A stretch of DNA of 64,000 nt from NCBI GenBank assembly GCA_023213395.1, contig CM041465.1, positions 152,217,741 through 152,281,740 on the forward strand. The letters are read 5' to 3'. The notes beneath the pieces are model-generated. The model was not told where the DNA came from, did not search any database, and saw nothing but the letters and a program-made list of their open reading frames with translations. Source of the stretch: Cycas panzhihuaensis (lineage: Eukaryota; Cycadophyta). The first letter of the stretch is position 1; each line of letters opens with the position of its first letter. The position numbers and the translations under genes are program-made. Positions 1 through 10,959 of this stretch are shown in pieces.

Positions 1-74
1 TCACCATAGTTTAGCCTCATTAGCAGCTACCATTTAGAGGTATAGAAGGAGTAGAGGTTGGGAGAGGGGTCACC

Positions 75-608
75 ATTAAAGGGTTTCTAAAGGGCAACCT
101 ATCAAACCTATAAGGAGCCATTTAGAAGCTAGAGATGATGCTTAAGAATAAGGTAAACTAGACTATTAGCCTTAACATTCTAATCATAAGGGATGTATCA
201 AATATCAACCATGGAGAAGCAAGACAGAAGAGACCTAGTAGTTGAAGTGAAGGATCTCAACTGAGGGTAGAGGACCTAATAGGTTTAGGTCAATTGGAAT
301 ACTATGATCTGAGAGTCATAATGTAGGATGATAGGACTATGATGGATGTAAAGTGCATTGGTTAAGGCCTCTATAGCTGCTGTATACTCTACATTGTTGT
401 CCATGGCCTTAGGTAGATAAATCTTAGAACATATGAAATCATGCCTAGAGGGATCACAGATGATACAAGCTGTAGCAGAAGGTCCTAGGTTACCACGACT
501 ACCATCATCCATGAAGATGAGTAGTGCCATGATTAGGGAAATAATAAGGAACTTAATGAAAATAAGGGAGATGCTCGATAAAGGATAATCGGTCCTGAAA
601 AAAATCAT
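75..608 (-). pseudogene. Archaeal-type RNase H (aRNH) relic, Ty3/gypsy Tat-like
   Basis: Minus-strand frame with the RNase H opening DDGSRGNLGPSA, then DNNVEYTAAIEAL (the NNxAEYxALI block) and LHYDSQIIV (the DSQLV block). Below 285 the match continues with stops as YIPYD*NVKANSL, the IPRxxNxxADxLA C-terminal signature. This form is the extra RNase H of Tat-lineage gypsy elements; it would degrade RNA in RNA/DNA hybrids during reverse transcription. The opening IMALLIF before DGS resembles IMALNIY in the relic at 61.6 kb, so both belong to one lineage. Only about 107 residues are uninterrupted and the first catalytic Asp context is DDG. Any integrase following it would lie beyond the left edge of the window. 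Confident as RNase H; lineage is inferred. Confidence 0.72.
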
Positions 609-1731
609 AATTACTCAAAAGGCTAATCAAGAGAGGAAAGTAGAGACCTATAGCTAGGTTGTTAAGCTTATGGAGGTCCTACCCTATAAAAGGGAAGGAG
701 CAAAGGTAAGAACATACTTAATGTCGAGGATTTAAGGTAGGTTCAAAGCCAACCAAGGGCTCGACCTAGGGATTAGATCCCATTAGGAGCAAAATGGGCC
801 AAAATAGACATGAAAAGCAAAGTCAACTTGCCAAAATGAGTCCACGAAGTATAAACATGGATAGTGTTTTAAGAAGCATAAAATAAGGTAAAAGGGACTC
901 CCAAAGGATACCAAAGGGGTGCTATAAATGCTAGAAAAGTTGAGAAAAATAGGCATCTAGGAGCCTAACAGGGTAGGGACCCTAAAGAGAACAAGGATGA
1001 GCCCAAGGATGTGGTCCTAATGACTCCAGCAAAATGGGAGAAGGTTGTGGGGCTTCAAGGAGTTCCATGAATAAAAGGAGATAAGGGGCTGAAAATGGAA
1101 TTCATTTTCACACTCCCTTATGTGATTTGGAGAGAAAACTACCTACTACCCTCAACTTACCACCTTGATATGAGCCTAGTAGAGGAGCTCTAATCGTTGG
1201 ATCATCACACAAAGGAAGCCATTGATACCATAGTTGAGTAATGGCAGCAATTAGGCCAGACCTGGTACTCAGATCTTAACCATGACTCACTTATTTGCAT
1301 CTTTTTATTAGTATATTTTATATGCTGGGTAGTGCCTATTAGGGTACAATGAGGCTTGACGGGACCCAATTAAAGGCTCATAAGAGGCTAAACTAAGGCT
1401 TTAGGAGGCCCTAATCCCAATGGATAAAGTGTTATCCATCTTTATTTATATATTTTTTATTTTATTTTTATTTTATTTTATTTTAACAGGGGAATTTATG
1501 GTACCACAGATATCCCTATAGGGCATATGGAGTACCTATAGGGCCCGCTAATATATTTATAATGTTGCAAATATATTAGTGGGGTGAAGATGAATATAAA
1601 GAATATATGAAAATATTTAGATTTAATCAAATTTTGATGACTGATATGTTGACTAGGAGGGCCCTTGGCCCTATAGGGAGGTAAGTAACTGACTGATAAT
1701 GTTTGTTGGTGATTTTTAGCATCTCACCACA
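609..1731. other. No gene seen; possible element end
   Basis: No reading frame I can assign. A T-rich run of TTTTA-like units lies at about 1440-1487. The stretch separates the RNase H relic from the opposite-strand mobile-domain relic, so it may hold the decayed 3' LTR of the minus-strand gypsy element. I could not find matching LTR ends. Confidence 0.3.
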
Positions 1732-3553
1732 ATGGAAAATTGCAAAAACATCGGTTCATCAATGATAGGATTTACAAAGTTAATGGATCATCGTGATAAG
1801 GCAACATTGAGACAATGTGGCTTTCTCAAGATAGTTTGCACACCACAATATGCCTCAGACCATGTATTTTTAGTTGGCATCATCTCTTATTAGGATCAAT
1901 AGAGGCATGTGTTCCATCTCTCACTAGTGGGATATACCACCATCACCCCAATGAATGTCTGGAGGATCATGGAGGTGCCTACCAATAGAGTAACAACCGT
2001 GTTTGGGACTTTTCCCAACACAGATGTAGCACATAGAGAAGAAACCAGATAGTTTTATGGTAAGGGTCACTGGGACTAGAGGGGGATGTCATTGGGGACC
2101 ATAGTGATGTTTAGGATTCCTCATGTAAAGAAGATGATTATCTTTACTATTCTATTCTAAATTTTCTAAAAATAGAACTATAAGGATGTGTTTGGAGGAT
2201 GGATGGATATCATCAAACAATGCAAGGCAGAAGAGAGGTTTGATTGGGTCACTTTGATAGTGGCTAATCTTATGGCTCAGCTCAACCAAATCTAAGTAGC
2301 AGGACATGGAGGACTCTCATATAACTCCCTACTTTAGTGTTGGTTCTTTGATCATTTTTAGGAGTGGGACTAGCAATAGGACCATAACCCATACCAGTTA
2401 GTGCTCCTCTCATTCATCGATGGCCATCATGTTTCAGGGCTGTCAGAGAGCTAGCTCAAGTTAAGAGATTTGTAGTAGCTACATCATTAAACCTGCTAAT
2501 GGTGGATGACTATGTGAGCCAAACATATCACATCATGCATTAGGACAGTGATGCAAATGAGGGAGAGGCTGCATGGATCCTCATAGTAGAGCCAAGTGAG
2601 GAGAAGGATCAGGGAGCTCCTACTACTGATTCAGAGGTAAAGGTAGCATTGGTGGCTATAAGAGAGGCAACTATAGCTATGATAGGAGCAAAGATCCTCA
2701 GAGTAGAGGAGGCAAAGGTTGAGGAGACACTAGCTACTCCAAGGGATGAGAAGCTAGGAGTAGAGGAGTTGGGAGATAAGGAGGCAGTAGCTAGAGAGGC
2801 AACAACTAGAGAGGTGTCAGCTAATCTTGGAGGTGAGGTCTCTCTCTTTTTATATCTATAACTTTCAATTTAGTTATTTGATTTGAGATCTTTATGATGT
2901 TATCATTTATGTTTATGGATTTTATTTATACTCCAAACTGACACATGGACTTGCATGATTGGTAGGTAGAGAGGTCATAGAGGAGATAATCAGGATAGTT
3001 ATAATGGAGCTCTTCCCACAGGTGCAGGGAGGGTTGGCCTCCCATCATAGATAGTGAAGAGCCAGGCTCAATAGGACCCCACACAATGGCTTTTGCCCCT
3101 ATCATTTGAGTCAGAGATATATGGCCTATGGAGGCCAAGGAGAGATAGATGGAGAGGGATCAACTCCATGTAGAGAGGGACTAGATATGAGCTCGAGTGT
3201 AGGAGTTAGAGGACCAGGCAAGGGATAGAGTGATCCAAGGAGATCTAGGGGCCAAGATGAAGATTGTAGTCCTAGAGACTCAGCTAGTGGAGGTCTAAGG
3301 ACACTTATTTAGGGCACATGAGGGGAACGATTGACCCTAAGAAATGTAGGATCAATTGACTAAGGTGATAGAGGAGAGAGAGTAGTTATAGTATGCTATG
3401 ATTGATTAGTTAATAGATAGAAACCAGGTCTTCACATACCTACACACACACAACTATGCCATCCTAGAGCAGATTGAGGCTAGGACCTCATAGAGATACA
3501 TGAGGAGCCTAGTCCCTGAGAGAGTAGGGTAGCCCAAGGGGGACACACCATGA
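1732..3553 (+). pseudogene. Plant mobile domain plus coiled-coil ORF, degenerate
   Basis: The plus strand from the ATG at 1732 reads, with stops, as the plant mobile domain family (aminotransferase-like / MAIN-like, PF10536): IVCTPQYASDHVFLVGIIS, then RHVFHLSLVGYTTITPMNV (the family's xxTxxDVxxIxGxP block), GMSLGTIVMF, KAEERFDWVTLIVANLMAQ and LSYNSLL.CWFFDHF. From about 2640 it becomes Glu/Lys/Arg-rich (EEAKVEETL, EELGDKEAVAREATTRE), and 3140-3540 reads as a heptad-like coiled coil (RELEDQARDRVIQGDLG, LETQLVEV). Nearly all stops are TAG at expected Gln or Trp positions. It lies antisense to the gypsy pol at 4.3-7.1 kb, where some Tat elements carry an extra antisense ORF between pol and the 3' LTR. 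The domain call is fairly safe; its membership of the gypsy element is inferred. Confidence 0.6.
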
Positions 3554-4329
3554 GTACAACCTTCCCGTAGACTTTTGTATCATAATTTTAATAAGAGGAA
3601 AGCTTCAGACCTCCAGGGGGTTTTATACTTCACATATATATGATTATACATCCTTCTTGTAAGAATTTTACCTTCCTAGGGTATATTCTACCAACACATT
3701 TTGTATTATCATGGATGATTATGTACATATATAGAGATGGGGGAACACATTGGTATCCTATTTTAATATGAGTTGTTGATTTACTTTGATGGTTATGGAT
3801 GTATGAATGCATGTGTGCATAGATCTTATTATGTTATTTATTCATTTGTATATCCTTTTTTATAGTGTAGCACTCACACTAGGTATACATGATCACCCTG
3901 TATACTATGTAATCTCATGTGGCTTTAGGGAGAGGGGGTCACATTTCCATTAGAAGAAAAATAGTGATTCAGACATCAAAGAGAATAAGAACAAGTACAA
4001 ATACCCTAAAAGTAGTAAGAGGAGATAAGGTCTATCTCAAGAAGCCCTCTATAGGCAGTAACTTATGCTCAAAAGTGAATAGTTACTTCCTAAAGAAGGA
4101 ACTAAACATAAGCATGGAGACATGCCCCTATGGTGACGTATTCACCACTACCCATAGGCTAAAAGAAGGGCTATGTTTATTGAGGGGAAATATGACACCT
4201 TCAGAAATAGGCATAGGCATCTTGATAATAAACAGACTTACTAGAGACTTAAATATATGCCATGCCCCTAATGAGAGTACTTGTTATTGTATTTGAATGG
4301 TAGTTTAGGCTCATTCTAGAGTGAGTGAC
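3554..4329. other. No gene supported between antisense ORF and integrase
   Basis: AT-rich. A 125-codon open stretch on the plus strand (3919-4296) has no recognisable motif and is probably chance, because the region lies in a decayed element. A likely 3' region for the antisense ORF follows 3553, but no clear poly(A) signal could be fixed. Confidence 0.3.
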
Positions 4330-5560
4330 TGGCTTTTTTTCTACTTAGAAGGAGAAATAATAAACCATAGAATTTTTTTAGAAACTTGTCGTTTATAGAT
4401 TTGTTAAACTCAAGGCCCTCTAACTTGGCTATCCTATATGATCCATTGTCGAGGCTCTCAAGAATGACAAAAGGGCCCACCTATTTGGGGCCAAATTTTG
4501 ATAGGTAATCATAGAGATACTCTAGCTTGAGGAATTGGTCCTTAGGATTCAAGGGGTGAGGATGTAGATTCTTGTCATACATCCTTTGTTCCCTAGCCTT
4601 AGATGTTAGGTTAGTTTGGTATATGGCCAAGCGTCTTTCATCCATAGGCTTGAGGTTGAGGAGGCAAACCTAGTGGTGCCATTTCTCATTGACGAACTCT
4701 TTAAGGGATACTCTTAAAGAGGGAATCTCAACGTTTAAAGGCAAAAATATGTCAATTTCATAAACCACGAAGAAAGGTGTCATCCCCATAGTAGTGTTGA
4801 TCGAGGTGCAATAAGCCCACAAAGATGAATAAAGTTAAACATGTCAATCTCTTTGAGATTGGGCGATGATTTTATTTAGAATATTAATTAGGGTTTTATT
4901 GAAAGATTTAATTTGGCCATTAGCCTAGGGGTAATAAAGGGATGAAGTCTTATGAGAGATCTTGAATTTCTCATAAAGCTTATCCATCTCTTTATTATAG
5001 AATGGAGTTCCATTATTTGTCATGATAATGCTTGGAATCCAAATTGATAGATAGTATGTTGATACACAAAGGTGGTAATCATCTTACTAATTGTAGAAGA
5101 TAATAGGATAAATTCATCCCATTTGGTAAAGTACTTCATTGCATTTAAGATAAATTAATGTTGAACTAAGGAAGGTAGATTAATAGCTCCAATTAAGTCT
5201 AATCCCTATTGGGAGAAAGGATAGGGAGATATAATAGCATGCAACACCTCAGAAGGCTAGTGGATAACATTAGCATGCCCTTAGCATTTGTTGCAACACT
5301 ACACATAAGCATAGTCATCCTTGAATAAGGATGGCCAATAGTATCCCATGCAAAGGATTCTTTAAGCCATGGATTGGCCTCCAAAGTGGCCTTCACAAAT
5401 GGTACTATAGCATTCATAGAGAATCTGGTAAATCTCCTCGGGATTAAGGTAAAGAGGAGAATGCCATTAAAGGACTGCTTATCTAATATGTCCTACATAA
5501 GGAAGTGTTATCAAGTGAGAGCCCTAATATGTGACTTCACTTTATCATTGGTATTATTAG
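4330..5560 (-). pseudogene. Tat-A gypsy integrase relic
   Basis: Minus-strand integrase read through stops and frameshifts. In order: end of the RNase H-integrase linker; zinc-binding CCNKC near 5300; core from GLDLIGAINLPS (about 5190) with YFTKW; MTNNGTPF where the second catalytic Asp is expected (Asp to Asn, about 5010-5023); and ANGQIKSFNKTL where the third residue is Lys (AAA at 4907-4909) in place of Glu. The C-terminal domain has FLKLEYLYDYLSKFGPK and VILESLDNGSYRIAKLEG, ending near FLKKFY at about 4363. Two of three catalytic acids are lost, so it cannot be active. The C-terminal wording matches Tat-B at 53.8 kb, so the two are relatives. Confidence 0.8.
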
Positions 5561-7110
5561 GGTATTGCTATTGAGTAAGGTATTGTATAATATCCCTATA
5601 CCATTTTCTATCAGCTAATGGATGGGGGGATGCATGCTAGAGAGCTATGATGGACTCATCCAATAATGAATCATTAACTAGAACCCTAAGAGAATTAGAG
5701 ATGAGGGCATCAACTAACTATTCCACAACTATCATCCCCTTCCTAGACTTCTGATTAATAATTTTACGGTTGTATTCCTAAAGGAGGATGACCCATTTAC
5801 TTATCCTTCTTATCAAATCTAACCAGGTCAAAAGGTATCTCATCATATCAAATTAGATAATCATGTGAGTGGTATTGCCTAAGAGGTAGTGTCTAAACTT
5901 CTTAGTGGTGTGGACTAAGGCTAAGAACTCCTTTTCATCTAGCAGGTAGTTCAATTCTACTGCCACCAACATGTGACTAATAAAATAGATGGCTCTCTTA
6001 GTTTTTGAGTGATCTTCTTGGGCTGGCATGGCTCCCAAGTGTTCATTAGTAGTTAAGGTGTATAAAATAAAAGGACAATCAAAGAGGAGAGAAGCCAACA
6101 TGGGAGTAAATATAAGAGCCCAATTAATCTCTTAAAATGCCTTTTGGGCCTTAGGATATTAGACAAATGGAGCTCCCTTCTTCAGTAAGTTAGTCAAAGG
6201 TCTAGAATTTATTATAAAATTCACCAAGAAACATCTCAAAAACCCTGACCTCCCCAAGAATGACTTGATTTGTTGTTCGGTTCTTGGGGGTGGCATCTTG
6301 ACAATGGCCTTAACCTTGTCAGGGTCTATTTGGATTCCTTGTTTAGAGACAAGGAAACCTAAGAGATTGTCAGATGTCACTATAAAAATAAATTTAAGCA
6401 GATTTAAGCTGACATGATACTTACGGTACCTTATGAAGATGGCTCTAAAGTCTATGGGATGATTAACACTCTTACGAGAGAGCCCCATCATATCATCCAT
6501 AAAATCTTTAAGAGTTTTATTTATAAGGTTATGAAAACTAAATTCCATCACCCATTGGTAAGTGGCACCTACATTCTTTAATCCAAAGGGTATGGCCTTG
6601 TAAGCAAAGGTCCCACATGGAGTAGTGAAGGCTGTTTTGTGATGATCTTCAAGGGATATTTGGATATAGTTATATCTAAAGAAACCATCCATTAAGGACA
6701 TGACTTTAAAGCTGGAAGTTCAATCAATGATTTGATCGATAAATAAGAGAGAGAAGTTGTCCTTATGACAAGTATTGTTGATATCCTAAAAGTCAACATA
6801 AATCCTAATCGTCCTATTCTTTTTAGTGATAAGTATCATGTTGGAGACCCACTCAGGGTAATTAATGGAAATAATAAGTCCTACGTCTAGCAAATTTTCC
6901 ACTTCTATTTTAATAACAACTAATAATTTAGGATATAAAGGGCATTATTTTTATCACACATTATAAACGCTTGAAATGGTAGTGAGGTTATGGGTTATAA
7001 TGATAAAACCTATATCCTTCATATCTGAATGATCCCATATAAAAACATCTTAGAATTCTTCGAATAATAGGGTGTATTCCTTTATCTCTTAGGAAAAACA
7101 CTCTACCCCA
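5561..7110 (-). pseudogene. Tat-A gypsy reverse transcriptase and RNase H relic
   Basis: Minus strand. RT begins near 7100 (WDHSDMKDIG, then VENLLDVGLI, EWVSNMILITKKN, DINNTCHKDNF) and continues uninterrupted from 6701 to 6159: SLMDGFFRYNYIQISLEDHH, TPCGTFAYKAIPFGLKNVGA, active site FMDDM in place of YxDD, then FLGFLVSKQGIQIDPDKV and the connection FLGRSGFLRCFLVNF. Retroviral-type RNase H follows at 6101-5853 (FILYTLTTNEHLGAMPAQED, RAIYFISHMLVAVELNYLLD, EFLALVHTTKKFRHYLLG). No archaeal-type RNase H lies between this domain and integrase. Upstream gag and protease are missing: the frame stops at a junction with the copia fragment at about 7110-7131. Confidence 0.85.
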
Positions 7111-7130
7111 ATCTTAATGACCTTACTAGG

Positions 7131-8395
7131 GACAAGGATGATATTCTTGGTTACCCCTGTGCACATAGCATTCAATTGGCCAATCTACCAAATGGATGTG
7201 AAGAGTACTTTCCTTAATGAAGAGCTTACAGAAGAGGTTTTCTTGAAGCAACCTCTTGACTATGGTGTTCCAAGCAAAGAACAATTAGTTTATAAGCTCA
7301 AGAAAGCTTTGTATAGACTAAAGAAAGCACCACGTGCTTGGTATATAAGGATTGATGCCTTCCTCACTTAGCATAGATTTTATTATTTACCCTTTGACCC
7401 AGACTTATATATTTATGTTAGAGAAAACTTGATCACCATCATTATTTTATGTGGACGATCTAGTAATCATAGGAAACAATAATAAAGGTATAGCTTGGCT
7501 ATAGTCAGAACTAAAAAGTAACTTTGAGATGATAGATCTTAGGTTGCCCCATTATTTCCTTAGAATTGAAGTTTAATAGGAACTAGACCACATCTTCCTA
7601 TCTTAATCGATGAACTCTTGCAAAGATTCAAGATGATAGATTGTAAGCTAGCACCAACTTCCATAGAAACATGAACTAAGTTGAACCTAGATGAATAAGG
7701 CAAATCTTTTGATCCTGCTTTATACTGATAATTAGTTGGAAGTCCTATCCACCTCACCCACACTCTACCAGATATCTATTATGTAGTTAAGATCTGTTTT
7801 AGGTATATGCCAAAACCTAAAGCATCCCACTAGAATGGTATGACTATGCTTCTCAAATATATTTATGGTATACATCAGTTTGGACTTGACTACAACCAAA
7901 CTAAGAATCCTATCCTCAGAGAATATATAGATTTTGACTGGGTAAATTGCCAAGACACTCGCCATTCAACTTTAGGATATAGTTTTGACATAAATTTAGT
8001 TGCAATCTCTTAAAGTTGTAAGAAGCAGCCAAATATTACTCTTTCCTCCACTAAAGTTAAATATAAAGTAACTGTTCATACCACTATGGAGTTGATTTAG
8101 CTCATAAGAATTCTCACCAAGTTTGGACTTCAACAAACTGCACCTACCACTCATTACTATGATAACTAAAGTGTATTGAAGATGATAAGGAATCTAGTCT
8201 TCCATGCTAAAACCAAGCATATTAAGGTCTGATGTCACTTCATCTATGAGCATGTGTAAAACAAATAAGTAGATCTCATTTACTAATTAATTAAGGACTA
8301 CTTGTAGATATCTTCACCAAAGTACTTGGAAAACCAAAGTTTAAACTATTTCAACTTATATGTGTGTACTAGAGGCAAGCCCTATTTGTAATTTA
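7131..8395 (+). pseudogene. Ty1/copia RT-RNase H fragment
   Basis: Plus-strand copia pol starting abruptly inside RT: TRMIFLVTPVHIAFNWPIYQ, MDVKSTFLNEEL, VFLKQPLDYGVP, KLKKALYRLKKAPRAWY. After a stop at about 7370 the frame continues with shifts through LYVDDLV-type sequence (7450-7470), SCKLAPTSMET near 7650, IYPVKIYIF-type RNase H text, and the C-terminal KTKHIKV*CHFIYEHV near 8205-8260. It ends near 8395. Gag, protease, integrase and both LTRs are absent. The upstream edge abuts the gypsy RT, so this is probably a deletion junction. RT identity is clear; boundaries are approximate. Confidence 0.8.
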
Positions 8396-8709
8396 ATCAT
8401 AATTTATAAATATATCAGGTCCATCATTTGTGTCGATATGTCAGCTAATAATATTGATGTAAACATTGGTGGTACATTTATAAATTAAGCCCCACTCACC
8501 TCATTTATATATTGGATAATTATGAATGTGGAAGCTCTACCAAATTTGAGCCTTATGGTGTAACAATTTTGCCTATGAATATTTGTCTATTTCATATCCT
8601 TATTTGTGCTTGATTATTTTAATATTTTAATAGTTTGTAATGGTTTATTGATGATTGCATATAGATTTTAGATCATGTAGATGTTTTCTTATAACTATAC
8701 ATGTAAACC
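8396..8709. other. No gene seen
   Basis: AT-rich sequence between the copia fragment and the chromovirus integrase tail. No LTR end, primer-binding site or frame could be assigned. Confidence 0.3.
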
Positions 8710-9087
8710 TCTCTCAAGTAGTAAGGGAAATATAAATTTTCACCTAGATTCTATGGCCCATACCAAATCTGGTAAAGGATTAGAGAATTAGCTTATACCC
8801 TTGACTTATCTCAAGGTAGTAAGATTCATGACATCTTCTATGTATCTAACCTTAAGAAAAAGATGGGGTACTATGTTGAGGCAACAACTATATTACGAAT
8901 AATATATGAAGAGGGAAAACTTATGTTAGAATTTAAAAGTATAACTTATATTTACTAGCATAAGCTCAAATTATAAAATATTATAGAGTATCTAGTTAAA
9001 TGGAAGGGGCTATGACAACCTAAGAGAGTGAATAATTCATTTAAAATTACCCATCATTACGAACACTTTATAGGCAAAGAAAATTTT
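8710..9087 (+). pseudogene. Chromovirus integrase C-terminus and chromodomain
   Basis: Plus-strand end of a Ty3/gypsy chromovirus pol. KFSPRFYGPYQIW*RIREL, TLDLSQGSKIHDIFYVSNLK is the integrase GPY/F module, and IIEYLVKWKGL (about 8980-9015) is a chromodomain core. Chromodomains of this class are thought to direct integration to marked chromatin. Several stops and one frameshift are present. A purine-rich tract (9088-9101) and an LTR start follow, so this is the 3' end of the element whose body has been lost or replaced. Confidence 0.75.
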
Positions 9088-9101
9088 AGAAGGAAGGAAT
9101 T
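9088..9101 (+). promoter_or_regulatory. Polypurine tract, chromovirus
   Basis: AGAAGGAAGGAATT immediately before TGTTGTGACC. It is the expected plus-strand priming site just upstream of a 3' LTR. Confidence 0.55.
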
Positions 9102-9416
9102 TGTTGTGACCTAATACAATTATGAAACTTAGGTATAAATTTGATAAATTATTAGAAGCCAATTTTTTTTATTATTAGGGAGAAGAAATCTTATTATTAT
9201 TATTATTATTAATAAAAGATAAGTTCTTATTAAAAAGGCATCATTTTTTGAAAGTAGCCAATGCTAACATCTATAAATAAAGAATTATCATTCATTTGTA
9301 AGTTATCTTTTGTGAGTTAATTTATTTAGGGTCTTTTGACCATTTGGCTCTTAGGAGCTTCTTTTCACCTTTTATTTCAATTTTCTTGTATCATGGAAGT
9401 AGATCCTCTTTAGGAT
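9102..9416 (+). repeat. Chromovirus 3' LTR, interrupted by Copia-1
   Basis: Starts TGTTGTGACC after the polypurine tract. It contains a (TTA)n run at about 9193-9214 and a TATA-like CTATAAATAA at 9271-9280. It is cut by Copia-1 at 9416. The missing end resumes at 14,778 as AGGATCA, giving an LTR of about 320 bp ending in CA. Fits the 3' end of the chromovirus whose chromodomain lies just upstream. Confidence 0.6.
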
Positions 9417-10079
9417 TATTAGATAATGTAACAATAATATTTTAGATATAAAAATTTTGAAAGGTTGGTAGTATAATTTGCCCCCTAAACTTTTATGGAG
9501 GGATCCAAGGCCTCCCTTGGCTGGGGGTTGTAGCGAGAGCTGGACCTCCCTCCCCCCCACCCATGCACACAAAGAGGGGGTTCAAGAGTGATAGCCCCTG
9601 ACCCAAAAAATTAGCACTATGAAACATACTAAATTATAAAGAGAATCGAGGTTATTTATTTAAAATACTCTAGATTTGATGGTCAAAATTTGTGCCTTAT
9701 ATAACTCTCTCATATAGACTGATTTAGGGTGTTTTTTCATGATGTTAATGGCATTTGATGTATTAGATATACTATGAGGAGTAAAGTGGCTAGTTATTGT
9801 TCCCATAAATATTTTACTATAGATTATGTATATTTCTCCATTCTTAGATAATAAAGATCGGTACCTTTCCTATGCGGATGTTTCCCTAGCACACTATTAG
9901 GGTTTTACCACATTATATCTAATGTATATGTGATGCTTTAGTTTTCTGATTTATTTATTGTATTATCTCTAGTTTAAGAATCTGCGTGTTAAATTTTAAT
10001 TTCAATTCCTATAACTAGTTATAATATAATTTAGATCTTGGTGGTGGTTTCTAGTTATTGTGACCTAGTTTTCTTAATA
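9417..10079 (+). repeat. Copia-1 5' LTR
   Basis: Begins TATTAGATAATG (decayed TGTTAG), ends TTAATA (CTCAACA in the 3' copy). Compared with the 3' LTR it carries a 9-bp indel near the start. Around 9574-9600 it holds a GGGGG...AGCCCC hairpin also found in the Copia-2 LTRs. Confidence 0.82.
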
Positions 10080-10081
10080 AG

Positions 10082-10093
10082 TGGTATCAGAGC
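10082..10093 (+). promoter_or_regulatory. Copia-1 primer-binding site
   Basis: TGGTATCAGAGC, the standard plant copia site complementary to the 3' end of initiator Met-tRNA, two bases after the 5' LTR. Confidence 0.9.
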
Positions 10094-10149
10094 CATTTTT
10101 ATTTTTGTAGCATGTTTATAAAGGTTTTGGTGTTGGTTTTTTCGACACT

Positions 10150-10930
10150 AAATAGTGAAACTAGTGAATACAAAATTTGAGGTGGAGAAATTCAATTGTA
10201 AGAATAACTTGAAGTTGTAGAAACTAAAAGCATATGATGTCCTGGTATAATAGGAATTGTATAGAGCTCTTACAGGTAAATCAAAGAAACCTACAAGGAT
10301 AGACAATGATGAATAGGAGGACGATTTGGATAAAAGGGCTCTTAGCATAATATTACTGTGCTTAGTAGATGAAGTTCTATTTAACATTATAGGGGAGAAG
10401 ATAATAGCAAGGTTATATACTTGGTTAGAAGCCTTGTACATGACTAAATTAGTGGTGAATCGAATCTACTTGAAAAGGTAACTGTACTTATTATAGATGA
10501 AGGAAGGTATAAAAATTCTTGATCACTTAAATCTTTTTAATTCTCTTATTTATCAGTTAGCTAGTATCAATATCACAATTGAGAATAAGGATAAGGCTAT
10601 TACCTTGTTATGTTTATTACTAGAATCTTAGGATAATATTGTCACCTCAATTAGTTTTAGTAGTACACATAAATTAGACTATAATTCTATTGTAAGTGCT
10701 TTGCTGATGGAAAAGGTGGAAGAAGTCTAGTCTTGAAACCTCCACACTAGAAGCTATAATAACAAGGGAAAAAATGATTGAGAGAGGATAAAGCTTCGAG
10801 GATACATCAAGGTTAAAGTCAAAAGGCAAGAACAATAAGCTTAGATGTTGGCACTATAGTAAGATGGGTCACCTCAAAGAAGGATTACTACAAAAAGAAG
10901 GAGTTCCAGAAAAAAGAAGATCCTAGCAAG
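10150..10930 (+). pseudogene. Copia-1 gag relic
   Basis: The frame with stops reads KFEVEKFNCKNNLKL*KLKA (the usual W of the KL motif is a stop), then RALSIILLCLVDEVLFNI, ARLYTWLEALYMTKLVVNRI, and ALLMEKVEEV, the order of a copia capsid protein that coats element RNA. A zinc knuckle is degraded near 10,842-10,895: CWHYSKMGHLKE lacks its second Cys and a frameshift removes the last. No initiator ATG is preserved. Position after the primer-binding site supports the call. Confidence 0.78.
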
Positions 10931-10959
10931 GATGTTAATTAGTTAGAGTCGAAGTAAGA

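Noticed and set aside
3919-4296. 125-codon plus-strand open frame
   Set aside because: No motif, lies between integrase and antisense ORF of a dead element, no repeat of the frame elsewhere; treated as chance.
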